Origin: Brachionus rotundiformis | Lineage: Eukaryota; Rotifera; Eurotatoria; Ploima; Brachionidae | DNA length: 64,000 bases | Direction of reading: 5' to 3' | NCBI GenBank assembly: GCA_016802295.1 | Contig: JAESIW010000020.1 | Span: 545,653 to 609,652, forward strand | In this document: piece after piece, positions 32,359-44,929 of the stretch | How the letters are laid out: every line of letters starts with the position of its first letter | How positions within the stretch are numbered: the stretch's first letter is position 1 | The notes under the pieces: model-generated | The model's input: the letters and a program-made list of their open reading frames with translations, nothing else | Database searches by the model: none | What the model was told of the DNA's origin: nothing | Made by a program: the position numbers and the translations under genes

Positions 32359-34639
32359 TTAATTTTCTTCATAATCATCATCTTCATGACCCTCTGAGCT
32401 GTAACCATTCTGGTGCATGTTAGTTCTCGTATTACTGAACGCATTGGATGTATTTGATCTAAAGAAGAAAAAAAATAAATTACATTCGTAAATGGGTTTA
32501 TCTTATCTTATCTTACTTGGCATAAGCCATCATCTCAAGATACTCTCGTTCAGCTTCTTCTTCTTCTTCTTCTAAAATAACCTCTACATTGCTCGAGACC
32601 AAGCTTGACAACTTGTTATTAGGCCTCACATCAGCAGCCACTTCAATCAGTTCATCTGGCTCACTTTCCATCTCCAAGTCTTCATCGCCATAATTGACCA
32701 CCTTACGTCTCAAATTAAACTCGCCAAAATAAGTCTTTGGCAAACGTTCACTGTAGTCTTTTATCTCAATTTCATCCTCGTTCAAGCTTGGCACTTGAGG
32801 ATCATTTTTATTCAAATACTTATCAAAAAATATTGAATTATCTTCTTCATCAGGAAATTCCAATCTTTTAAAATCCTCTATGTTTATGTGTAGTCTATTC
32901 TCTTGATTTTTTAGCTTTTGTTTTTTTTCTTTTTTTAATTTTTCCTTCATTTTATGGTGTTCCTTTTTCTTTTGTTCCACAAGTTCTTTTTCCCTAAGTT
33001 TCTGGGCCAACATTTCCTTCTCTTGCATCTCTTTTATCTGTTGCTCGCGCAGCTCTTTCTCGATGAGCTCCTTTTGGCGCAGCTGTCTCTCCAATTCTTC
33101 GTGTTCCTTTTTTTGCTTCTCTCTCAATTCAGCTGCTTTTTGCTTTTCTTCGCGCAGAATTTTTTCCAAATTTTCGCGCTCCTTGGCCTCCTGTTCCATT
33201 CGCATCTTTTCCTTGACCTGCTGCTCCAGAAGCTTCTTCTCTATCTGCTCCTTTTCCCATAATTTCCGCTCCAATGCCTCTTTTTCGCGCTGCTCGTGCT
33301 CGCGACGCAGCTTCTCCTTCATTTGCTCCTCTCTGAGCTCCATCTCGACGCGTTCCTTTTCTCTTAGCTTTTGCTCAAGGGCCTCTTTTTCCCGGAGCTC
33401 ATGGTCCCGCTTAAACTTTTCCTCAATGCGCTTGGCCTCGATTAGTTTTCTTTCGTAGGCGTCTTTTTCGCGCATTGTTTCCTCTTCCAGCCGCCGCCTC
33501 ATCTGAATCTCCCTCAAATAGCTCTCAAACATGTAGTTACGCTCTTCATCGGTCCTTAGCTCAAGGCTTCTTTCAGTCTTGGACAAGCAAAGACCATTGT
33601 CGTAGTCGTAAATGCCCGAGTCGGTATGGCTCGGTTTTTGGCAATTGTTCAAATAGATTCTTCTAGGCTCGGCGAGTTTGTTGCTGTTGGTTTGAGTGTG
33701 GTAGGTCATAGTGGCTGATTTTTCGTAAGGCTTGGATTCTTCTGGCAGTTTGGTGTGCACTGAAGAACATGACTCATTTCTGAGCAAATTTTCCAATACT
33801 TTATTGTATTCGGATGAGATTTCCTGGTCTTCTGGTCGCGTCTGGTAGTATTGATCGACGCGCGAGACACGCTTTGTTTCTGGCAGTTGGCTTGTTTTGA
33901 CCAGAATGGGTGCATGGCTGCTGGATCGCTGTTTGGGAAAACCAACAAAAGCCTCAGTGCGCTGGTTTGTGAGTAAATTTTTGTCATAGCTGGCTGATCT
34001 TGTCTGATTTGGTGTTTGATTTTGGTACTGATTGAATTGGGAAATTTTTTGCTCCAAATTTTGCCGAATTTCTTCTTGCTGCAAGCGTAGATTTTGCCGG
34101 CTTTGCTCCAATGCCGGATTCAATGAATAAAAATTGGTCCTGATCAAATGTTCCTGGATGCTTTTCTGCAATTGTTCCTGTTCCAACTGTTTTTGTCTTA
34201 GTTCAAGCTGCAATTTTTCAACTTGTTGTTGAAGTTGCTTCACTTTGTCCAGGTACTCGACCGGTGCATTTTGAGTGGGCAGACTATTGTAAGCACTTCT
34301 TTGGTCATATTGCTTGGTATCATTTTGCATATTCATAAGCTTCATGCGATACTGTTTGTTTATGAGCTGAGCTGTCTTTTCGATCAAGTCATCGTCGTCC
34401 AGAAGGCTTAGCCTGTTCTGCTTTTTATTGTCCACCGAATCTGCTTCTGGCTCCGAGTATAAATATTGGGAATAGTTTATCTGTGGCTCTGATTCTGTAT
34501 AACTTTTGTTATAATAAGTTGGGTTATGTGCATACTGGCTGAAGTATTTGGTGTCCGAGCTTACAGCTGGTGTTGTCGTGAATGTTCGTATTGGCGGATT
34601 ATTCGGTAGCGATTTTGTACAAGGCATAGGTGTAATCAT
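32359..34639 (-). CDS. large charged coiled-coil protein, unrecognised
   Basis: Two exons visible: 32517-34639 and 32359-32458, joined by a 58-bp intron (AA|GTAAG...TTTAG), giving about 740 residues from the ATG at 34639. Reading through the donor instead stops at once (AAG TAA) after MMAYAK. Residues 1-115 are polar and Tyr/Ser-rich; 115-210 are Gln-rich coiled coil; about 375-590 is a highly charged helix built of imperfect REKE..E.KLRE units; the C-terminus is acidic (EEEEEE; EDDDYEEN). It resembles trichohyalin/MAP7-like proteins in composition only. An in-frame run (RDENK) continues upstream of the ATG to an acceptor at about 34657, so a further 5' exon is likely. Cytoskeletal role is a guess. 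Confidence 0.7.
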
Positions 34640-34657
34640 TTTATTTTCATCACGATC

Positions 34658-37609
34658 TAAAAAAATTTTAAATTTTAATTATTGAAAAAATTCCTATAAA
34701 CTCTGTTTATCCATGTTTTTAAGATTTGCCAAATTAAAAGATGGTAAGCTGGAAGAAAAAATCAATTTTCAATAATATCAATATTTTATGAGATAATATC
34801 AAAGAATTTGATAACATTATCTAAATAAAATTTTTGAATAAAGCTTTAGAATGGACTAGTAATTTATCTATAATATTTTGCTTATTTAACAATACATGAT
34901 ATTTTTTTATCAGATATTATTCAAACCAATTTTATAAAAAAAAATACAAATTAAGAATTTTTTTTAATAAAATAAATTAAAAATCAAAATTAATTTAAAA
35001 TAAAATAGTTTATTTATCTATTTCCTGAAAAAAAGTAACTAAAATTTAAAAATTTTTTGAAAATATTTGAAAAAGTGAATGGTAAAAGTAAGATAAGTAA
35101 ATTAACTTGAGGTACAACTGATAGATTTTTGACTATTTGACAGATATCCAAGGAATCTGATCGCTGGCTATCTTAAGGTAGTTTAAAAGAGCTTTCATTA
35201 TGTATCGTTTACTTCTAAATTTAATTGATTGTTTTGATAAAAAATAAAAGATAAAATAATTTTAAACTAGTTTCATACAATGACAACGCCAACTAATCTA
35301 ATTATTGAATAATCCACATTAAGTATTAGACAATTTATTTAGCAGAATATTTTTTTTTAAACTAAATGGAAAAATTTTGATACATCTGACATAAAAGTTA
35401 AGCATTATTAAACATTTTAAACAATTTATTCTAAATTTAATAAATATATTAAGTTCTAGTTTATAAAAAAAATGCTTATGAATGACTGAATCTTAAGATT
35501 GAGCTAAAAAATTTCCTAACAATAAAAAATTTGTCACGCAATTTTCTTTTCTTTTTGTTTTAATTAGAATCTTAATTTCAAATAAAAACGATTAATGTTA
35601 AAAAAATAAAACTAATTGAATAAAAATGTATATTGATAATTTTGGTTCATTAGATTTGTACACAATACTTATTGAGGAAAAAAATATTGTTTTATCATTT
35701 ATTTAAATTAAGAGGTTTAAAAAACCTTACTTGGTATCTGACAAGTAAAAAAGATAAAAAAAACTTTTGGATAATAAATCAACTTTTAAAAAAAATATTG
35801 TTTCTCTGGGTATATTTTGCTAAAGACAAAAAAATTTTATGAAATAAACAACCATTAGATAGCTTTTTCTTAAAGACTATTTTAATTTTATAGATAGAAA
35901 AGTATATTTTGTGCTTGATAATTATAAGTCTTTTTAATACAAGGAAAAAAGCCTTTTAGAGCGTATTATTAGCTTTATATTGGATAAAATGAGAATTAAT
36001 GATAGAGACAAGATAATGGAAGAAAAAACTAATGCCAAAGAAAGACTCAAGTCTTGGTTATCACGTAATTTTGTCTTTATTTTAACAAAAGTTGTCTATC
36101 TCTACCGCGAATTTGTTTCCTGTACATTCGTGATAGCAGGTTAAAAGTATTTTTATGCTAAAAATATAAAAAATCTACCATGTGTATCTTTTAAATATAA
36201 AACAAAAAATAAAACTTGCTCGTAAACAACATTAATTAATAAGTAATTAAAATTTTATTAGTCAAAATAGTAAATTAATTTGGAACTGGAACTCTTAAGT
36301 GCTCTTAAATTACATGTTTAGTTGCCATTTTCCTACTTATCTATTCGTATTCGTAAAATATAATACTAATACTAATTTGTTTTAATCAAAAATTATAATC
36401 TTGCTAAAAAATCAAAGATTTAGCTTTATTTTTAATTAGACAACTCACAGTGCATAACTAAATAAAAATAAAAATTTTAAATAAAATGTAAATGAACAAG
36501 AGAATGGAAAATTTTGCCAATTAAAGAATGAAAAAAAAGCTGATAGATTCACATTAAAAAAAACTCATAATGAATCGGATCGGAAACACAAAAAAATAAA
36601 TTGAATAGAATTAATATTTGATTACAAAAAAATATCTAAAATATTTGTAGCTTAGGAGATGCTTTGCTCGGGAGTATGGTTGAGTTGGCAAGGAGCTAAG
36701 TGAATTTTCATGCCGTAAAAGAAATAAATGGCAAGCAAATAGCCAGGTTTAATATTTGTAGACAACAATCTAACTTAGGCAATCGATATTAAATGGAAAA
36801 TATCATTTGGTCCCGTGGGCAAAACGATTAGCCTAGCCACAGAGCTAATCTATTTAATTCTGTTTAAAAGAAGAATTACTCAAAACTATTTCTTTAAACT
36901 TACAAACCTCAAATATAATAAATATATATATTTTATATATTCTTTTATTTAAAATAGTTTAGATCGATGGGATCACCTGACATGGAAAAATTTTGTCTCT
37001 AAGTTGACAATTCAAAGCGATAAAAATTAATTAAAATTTTTAAAATAATTAAATAAACTTAATGCTTTGAATATTTAAATATATAAATTGTTTGCTTTTC
37101 CGCTTCTCATTCGCGGCTTTTTCAAAAAATGCCAGGAATTCCAATTATCTGATTTCAAACTAATTGTGCTTCGATACACAACTAAAATTTGGAATACTCA
37201 TACTCAGGTAGACATTTTGAAAGAACAAAAAAAATATGGCTCCTACACAAACTTAAATTATTTGTTTTGTGCTTGGATTAAGCAATTAATTTTTTTTTTA
37301 CAAATTTAATTTTTGATAACAACATCAATAGATTTTTATATCCTTTTGTTTAAAAAATAAAAGTTGTTGTTTCACCACACAAACAAGCAATTATGGTTAA
37401 TAAAGGTAAATTAAGGATATTCAAATAAAAGCCAATTATTTCAATTTGAATTTTAATTACAGTTGTTTTATTTAAAATAATTAATATATAAAATTAAATA
37501 TTAAAAATTAAACAAAATGATATTATGGCATGTGGACACATTTTTCAAAATTTAATTTAGGTATACTTAGACAGATAATAATCAAAATAAGTAATAGAGG
37601 AAACTGGTA
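34658..37609. other. 3-kb AT-rich spacer or 5' intron
   Basis: No coding exon found. It probably contains an upstream exon or promoter of the coiled-coil gene. The open frame at 37088-37309 has no domain and lacks coding character. Confidence 0.4.
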
Positions 37610-38690
37610 GTGTAGTATTTCCATTAGGCTACAGATTGGTTGTCCTTCGTAGGTAAAGCGCCAATCAGTAAATATAAAGCTCCTCTGTTAGCGCGTAAAA
37701 AATCTTGCCGGTACTTGAGTCCAAATAGAAAGAAATGACCTCATGCATCACACCAAGTCAGTAAAGCCGCTGCTAACGCAAACTTAATACTCAGCTCATT
37801 AACGCTTTTACGTTAAGAGACGCAAAAGTCTGGAAAAAGCTTTACACATGTTATATTAGACCGGATTTGTAATTTGCAAGCTCGGTCTGGAGTCCATACA
37901 CCCAAAAAGACATAAAATTGCTAGAAAAAGTACAACACAGAGCCACGAAAACCATACATGAGTTCAATAGCCTAAACTACGAAGACCGATGCAGTAAACT
38001 AGGGCTAACTACACTAACAATAAGGCGTATCCGCCGAGATATAATACGGAAATTTAAGCTTGAATCAAATTTAGTGTACATAAACTGGCACGCAAAACCG
38101 CTACGCTCGTGTGGTGTCTTGAAAAAGACAACACAAAATTCACCATCTAATTCAATCAGTTTCTTTTTATTGTGACTGACTAGTGCGCATACGCAGATAT
38201 TGCTGCAACCAACCAGCTATGTCTGCTATTTCAATATTTACATTTTTATTCGCATGCGTTAGTCAACCACAATATGAATTCAATTTTATATGTGATTCGA
38301 ACCACATTACACTTTTCTTTTAGACGGAATGAACAATTTTATTTACTTCGGCCTAATCTTTTTACTCTAATTTTAGAACGGCCGTTTTCATACTTTTTAA
38401 AATAAAGAATCTCTTAACAATAGAACCTTTCATTTGTTAACTGACTTATATACGTGGAATACCATAGCTCGGAGCCGCGAGGAGTCATTGAGGACTTTTT
38501 AGGCGTGAAATAGTAAAATGTTGTAATCCAAGGCACAATTTTTTCAATAATAGAATTGCTAACCTTTGGAACGGCCTACCAGACGAAGTCATCAACTCAA
38601 TTAAAGTCAACTCATTCAAGAACAATCATCTACTTTTGAGGCGCTCCGCATGATCAATTTCATGAAAAGCGATTTAATTTAATAAAATAA
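37610..38690 (+). mobile_element. LINE C-terminal relic with a middle insertion
   Basis: Decayed plus-strand LINE 3' part: SSVWSPYTQKDIKLLEKVQ, RATKTIHEF, LGLTTLTIRRIRRD at 37880-38040, then after about 400 bp of unrelated AT-rich sequence FNNRIANLWNGLPDEVIN and a stop at about 38652. A short copy of the second block lies at 51440-51510. Confidence 0.75.
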
Positions 38691-39811
38691 AATCATGATA
38701 ATTAATTATGTTTTATTAATTTGATAATATTAATTAAACATGGAATTATAATTTTTGAACAAACTGAGTTTTTTTTTGTTTAAATAGCTTTGTTTGATTC
38801 ATTAAAGTTGATTGTTCAAAATTAAATTATTTTTTTTAATCTCATTCTTAACCTCTCGTTTTAAAAAAATTTCTTCTTTTTAATTTCTATTTTTGTTTTC
38901 TTATATTATAAATGAAATTTAAAATTTAAACTAAATTATTCTCAGAATTTAAATCCTGCTGCTAATCTTTGATCGAAACGCCTCGATCGTTTACTAAAAA
39001 ATTAAAATAATTTCTTTATAAATAAATAATTTTTTATAAACTGAGTTGTTTTTGTTTGGAATAGCTTTGTTTAAGCCAAATCATTAAATTTGCTTAAAGC
39101 AATTAAGGAAAATGGTTAATTTGGTTAAAAGAAGCCAAATTCTATTAACCTTTCACTGCTCAGAATGGTCTCAATCCTTCTTTTCATCTAAGGAATTAAC
39201 AAAAAAATTATTAAAATACATTTAAGATTAGATAAAATGAAATAATTAAATTTTAAACTAAAAAGGTATATCTTTGATAAAATAAAACTAAATAAACTTG
39301 TTGATATTTGATTAGATAAAAACAGAATCGAAGCTTATTCTAATTTAATCAGACAGAAAAAAAAGTCATTTAAAAGTCTAATACTTTACTTTACGACTTT
39401 GTACAACACTGAATTTAATGATACATTAATATTTAAATAGACTTTAATAATTAATCTAAAATAAGATAGTTTTAATTATCAATTTAGAATTTAACAAGTG
39501 TCAAAAGATAATTTAAAATGTATATAGAAATTAATATTTTAACTTTTAGATAATCTGACATTTTTTAAAATGTTTTAAATTAACTTAAACAAAGATTAAT
39601 TAATTTACTTCATCATCATAAAAAATCTAATTTAAAATTTTAATTTAACGCCTGGGTTTATAAATCCAAAATAGGCAAAAATTTATTTGAAAAAAATCTT
39701 TCTTTCCAACAAAGCTTTATTTATTTATGCATAGATTTTTTTTGTTTAAAAAAAAAATATATAATCAAATTAAATTAAAAACAAATATATATATTTATAA
39801 TAAAAATAAGT
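38691..39811. other. AT-rich spacer
   Basis: Contains a weak copy of the jockey-like LINE tail (about 39130-39200). No gene seen. Confidence 0.4.
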
Positions 39812-40451
39812 TTAATTTATGTCATTTTCTATTTGATTTAAATCAATTTTAAAATGTTGAATAGATTTTTCGTCAGTATTTTTTTGGCTATTAGATTTTG
39901 ATTTATTATCTGTTTTGCCTGATTGATTTATCTCACTGAATAGGTCGTCATCGCTTTGATTACCAAAGTTTTTCATTAGGTTCAAGCAGGGCCTTTCGCC
40001 GCTTGCCTTCCACTCATTATCCACACATATCGACCTGCTCTTGGTGTCTCTCCGCTCTCTAAAGCTCGATCTTTGGTCAATGAACATACTATCTCGTTTT
40101 CCAATCGATGAGCCGCTGTTAGCACAGCTTGACAGTCTGTAGCTGCTTTGTTGCAAAGTGGTTCGTTTGGGTCGAAGTGCCACTGGTCTATGTATGCTCT
40201 GCTCTTGGTTTTTGGCGGCTGAAATCGACTCAATTCTTTGCTTATTCTCACAGATAAAGTCAACAAGGCGTTTGTCCGAAAATTTTTGCAACAAGTTTTC
40301 TCTTTTGGACGCCTCTTCTTCATTGGTATTCTTTGAGGCCAGAAATTTGTTCAGCTTTTTCCTAAACTCAGCTTTCAATTGGGGTTTCGAATCATAGATC
40401 ATTTTTGACCAAAGAGCACTACCAAATTTATTATTCTTCTTGGATTTTATA
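39812..40451 (-). CDS. 3' exon of an unrecognised gene
   Basis: An open frame ending in a stop at 39812, GC-richer than its flanks. It begins at a TTTAG acceptor (40452-40453) with codon phase 2 and reads IKSKKNNKFGSALWSK before the first ATG at 40402, so upstream exon(s) are expected. About 212 residues: a basic N-terminal half (FRKKLNKFLASK, CENKQRIES), a Ser/Arg-rich centre (SSFRERRDTKSRS) and an acidic C-terminus. No domain recognised. A nearby stretch at about 40480-40540 (minus) might be another exon, but I could not settle its donor. Confidence 0.55.
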
Positions 40452-40559
40452 CTAAAGAAAAAAATTTCTTAAGGTGGTTTGTTTCGTGATTTTCTTGGAG
40501 TAAGGCTCGAAAGCTCTAGCCCACATATAAGCCAAGACTAAAACAAAACATATTTGTCA

Positions 40560-43289
40560 ATAGTTTACTGTATGGTCACGGCTTATTAGATATATCTTTT
40601 GCTGGCAAGTCTATAAAGATCTATAAATCAAAATTTTTGGGTCATTAACAAAGCCTAGAATTTCTTTCACACTAAATTTAACATTAATCGATTTTTATTC
40701 TTAATAATTTTTATAAATTGACAAAGTCTTATTTAAGATAACTAATATTTAAATACTTAAGCTTTCATTGTTTAAAACAATCAGAAAAAAAAACAACCAT
40801 ATTTATTACAAATTATCTTTTGACACTAATCAAAGGATCTACTCACAAAAACTAATTTAGATTAAAAAATAAAATAAAATCTTTTTTAATAAAATATTAA
40901 TTTAACTGTTTTGAAAAATTAAGCCAATTAGCTATTTATTGTGCAACATAATTGAAATTTGAGCAATTTTTAATCTAAGGGATTAAGGCTTTTAAATAAA
41001 GCCAAAAAAAGCGCTAAGTCAAACATAAACAATAATATACACAAAACAAATTATCCTATATCTTTTATAATAATTCACCTTTATCTCTTATGACAAAGTG
41101 ATTTAATAAAACAAAAAGGTAGCTCTATTTGAAATAATAAAGAAATTTTTAGAACATTATATTTGGGGTTATAAATTTCTAAAAGTATATTCTAATTAAT
41201 AAAAAATTAAAATTTAGTCAATCTAATTTTCGTTGCCAAATGAGTACCATATAAAAAAAAGTAAACACATAAAATATAGATGTTCATACTTGTCTCTTCA
41301 AAGTTTCACATAATTGGTAATAAAAATTAAAATAGATATTAAGTCCTTTTAAATTCTTATCTCAATTTAAGCCAATTTATTGCCAGATTTTGTTGTTTTT
41401 TATTTGTTTAGTTTTTAATAATGCATAATTTAAACGAATGTTTATAGTATAAATTTATTTATATATTAGTTAAACTATTGAGTAAAAGTTAGATAGACAA
41501 AAAACGGATTTTAAATTTCAATTAATATCTAATATACATCAGAATAATGTTCTAACTTTGTATAGTATTAAAACCCATTAGACCATATAATAAGTGAATT
41601 GTATTGCTTTGATGTATGTACATAATCTATTATAAAATTTATCTATTTGTTAAATCAGCTTTCTAAATTTTAAAAAGATTGCCTTTAAACAATTAAATTT
41701 TAATTGAGTACCCATTTAGCTTGATTTTTCTACTAGATAAAGTGAAAGATAAACAAAAAAATTTAGAATAGAAATAGACCTGGTTGAGATTTTTTTGCAA
41801 TATAGACAAAAGTTCTAGCTAAATTCATTCATTATATTCATATATTAAAAAATTTATAAAACTTTATTTGATACAGCTAATAGATTAAAAAAAAGACAAT
41901 GAAAGACATTGTTAGTTGAGTGTCTACTTAACATTATCTAATCTATCCTAGATATTTATTAAAATAATGATAAGCTTTCTTTTTTAGACTTCTTGGATTA
42001 TTTAAAAAATTGTATAATTAAAACTGTTTTGAGATAATTAAAAATTAATTTTAATACTAATAATAATCTAATAGAATACAAAAACAACTATTAAAGACAA
42101 ATTGTGAACAAAAAGAATCTAATTCTTTACATAAATGATAATCTCCCATATGATAAAATTAACAGAAGAATCGTGATCCATTTCTTAAAACAAAAAGCTA
42201 AAAAAATATTATCTTAACCAATTTATAGCTAATTATTATAAACTTTCAAAAATACTATATTTTACTAACAAGTTTAGTTTATTTAATATTAGACGTTTTC
42301 TTATCATCTTATTGCCATTGTTGTCTACTCTTAAAGTTTATATTTATTAAAGAAATGAGCCAAAGTATTGGTGATAATTCTTACAAGTTTGTCCATAAAA
42401 AGAGAAAATTTGACCACTGATCTGAATATATGTTTGATGGCACCAAATAAAATATTACTCTGAAATATACTAATGCTTAGAACAACTTCACCTGATTAAT
42501 ACAAACAAACTTAGGCTACCAAACAAGCTCAAAGCCAAAAAAAACATAATTATTTGCTTGCATCGATAGAATTAATACAAAATTAAAAAAAAATTATTAT
42601 TTTTTAATTTAGAGAATTTGAAATTTATTTTTTTCCATGAAAATATTTTGAAAAAATGACTTAATGCTTTTGGCAAAATGGTTTGTCATTAATTAATTAA
42701 AGTCTTTTTTGTGAGCATAAAACAAGTGCCCAAAGAAAAATGTTTTATTTTTAATATTAGACTTATAACTAACCTACCTTTAGAGATAAAAGGCTAAAAT
42801 ATTGTTTGATCCGGCATTAAATATAAATTATTTTCTTTTGTTTTAAATTGATTTGGATATTAATCCTTAACCAAAAAGAAGATAATTACTAATTTTGCTA
42901 AATATCAAATGTGAAATATCATTAAAAAATTTTAGAATAAATTTTAAAAAATATTCAAACAAAAATTAGCTTTACAAAACAAATTTTATCATTAAATTTC
43001 TTATAATCTTGTATTACGCAATCTTTTTAGGATATGGTTTCCTAAATATTATTTCAAAAAAGCTTTAATATTTATTTAAATTATTTTAAATTAAAATACT
43101 AAATTTATGCTAAAAGCTTATTTTTTTCTGATCAAATTGATTAAATTTATTAATAAGATCGTTTTATTTGATTTATATGAATTCTTATATGAATAAAAGC
43201 CTGAGCACAAATTAAAAGGCTATCAAGTTATCAGGTTTATGTTCAAAAATGATGATCTATTCTTGAATACAAATTTTTTTTATATCATA
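40560..43289. other. AT-rich spacer / possible introns
   Basis: 2.7 kb of A/T-rich sequence. May include 5' exons of the preceding gene; none could be supported. Confidence 0.35.
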
Positions 43290-44020
43290 TTATTTTACCA
43301 ATTTTCCTCGGTCCCATTTTATTCATTATATACATAAATGATCTACTTGAGAGTATCCATAACAGCTCGAAAGCGTACGCTGATGACAACAAGATTATAA
43401 CCACAATAGTAGATTATTCCTCTAACTACAAGTTACCGCTTAGTTATATGTAAGCGGCCACGAGACTGGTCTGCTCAGATTAATGTCGAGAAATGTAAAG
43501 TTGTTCATTTTGGTCGCAACAATTCAAAACATGATTACAAAATTGAGTCATTTCCACTAAATAAATCAGTATGCGAAAGAGAGTAACATATGTCACAGCT
43601 ATAGCTAATAGGATGCTGGGTATGTTGAAGAAATCGCTTAGATATCCGAATGTTTACAACATTACTGCACACTGCACACTTCAATGGTCAGTTGTTCCAA
43701 ATTTAAAGCCCCTTATTTACTCAATACGCTTAATAGAATTCGGCCTGACGGACCTAACTACGAGAAGACTGCGAGGAGATCTGGTCCAGTTGTTTAATTT
43801 AAATAATAAAATTTAATTAGTTGAGTTTAGAAAAGATTTAACCTATGGTCAAAGTGGTCAAGTATACGATTTAAGTAGGCATTCAAAGACTCTACGTCGT
43901 GAACAGATAAGAAACTGTTCCTCGCGTTTCCATTTTGTCACAAATAGAGTTGTAAACATATGGTACCAATTACTGGAAGAAATAGTTTAGCTTAATACTA
44001 AAAATGTCCAGCATAAAAAA
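43290..44020 (+). mobile_element. LINE relic (RT core to C-terminus)
   Basis: Degraded plus-strand LINE: YINDLLESI, AYADDNKIIT (YADD catalytic motif), INVEKCKVVHFGRNN, IANRMLGMLKKSL and FGLTDLTTRRLRGDLVQLF, with several frame breaks, ending near RVVNIWYQL. Most similar in wording to the CR1-like copies. Confidence 0.75.
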
Positions 44021-44929
44021 AAATTAAAGTTAACTATTTACAGGGTTATTAAAAAATTAGTAAATTAATAACAATATAAAATTGATTATTTTTATTTAAA
44101 GTTATGAGATAAATTGTGCAGACTGAACAAATTCTTGGATTTAGTCTACGGGTTGATAGAGAGACAAGACATCCAGATGAATAAACCAGAAACGTAAGGT
44201 GCTATTTTAATTCTTTCAGGAAGTATTTTGGTAATTTTGCCAAAGAAACCGAAATAAGACAACATCCATATAGTAGTTCAGAATAAATTTGCTTAATGCT
44301 CAATTTAGACTTTTTATTGTTAGTATCTAGAAAAATAATTTTTTCTTCTGGCAGCTTGGAAACATATCAATCCAAGTATTTTTTAAAAAATTTAGCTACA
44401 AATCAGTCAGACCGTGACTAATCTACCAAATTTTTATGCTGTTTAGATATTTTATAGATATAGATGTCACAAATGGTGCATGATATTAAGTGATCATTGG
44501 CCAATTTTGTAGTGGTAATTCCATTTTAGATAACTTAACACTTTTATCACCAATTCTTGAATTATCATATCTTAAGGGTAACTTTTTGAGTACCATGCAG
44601 GATTTTAGTTAAAAATTGACCTAAGGTCTTGAAACAGAAGACAAAACCAAAATTAAATTTTGATATTTTTTTAATTCGTTGATCATTTAAAATAAAAGTT
44701 GAACTTTTTTTATTCTTTTTTAAGCATAGATAAAAAATTAGTATAAGATTAAATTTTATTTTACTTTCTTAAAAATTAAAACAATAAATGGTTGTATTTA
44801 ATAAATGAAAACTCTTAAAAAATAATAATATTTAAGTATAAAATATTTAATGCTTTGAATGATTAAAAACGATTTGAGAAAATCTCTATCCTGTGACTAG
44901 AGGATAAATAATAATTAATTGAGTTAAAT
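44021..44929. other. AT-rich spacer
   Basis: Downstream of the KIAA0319-like gene; nothing recognised. Confidence 0.35.

Noticed and set aside
32954..33666. Plus-strand open frames rich in Leu/Phe/Ser
   Set aside because: They are the reverse of the charged coiled-coil gene; repetitive Glu/Lys codons on one strand give long open frames on the other.
40470..40560. Extra exon upstream of the gene at 39812 (reads LAYMWARAFEPYSKK on the minus strand)
   Set aside because: Looks protein-like and has an acceptor, but I could not find a donor that keeps the frame, so it was left out of the gene model.
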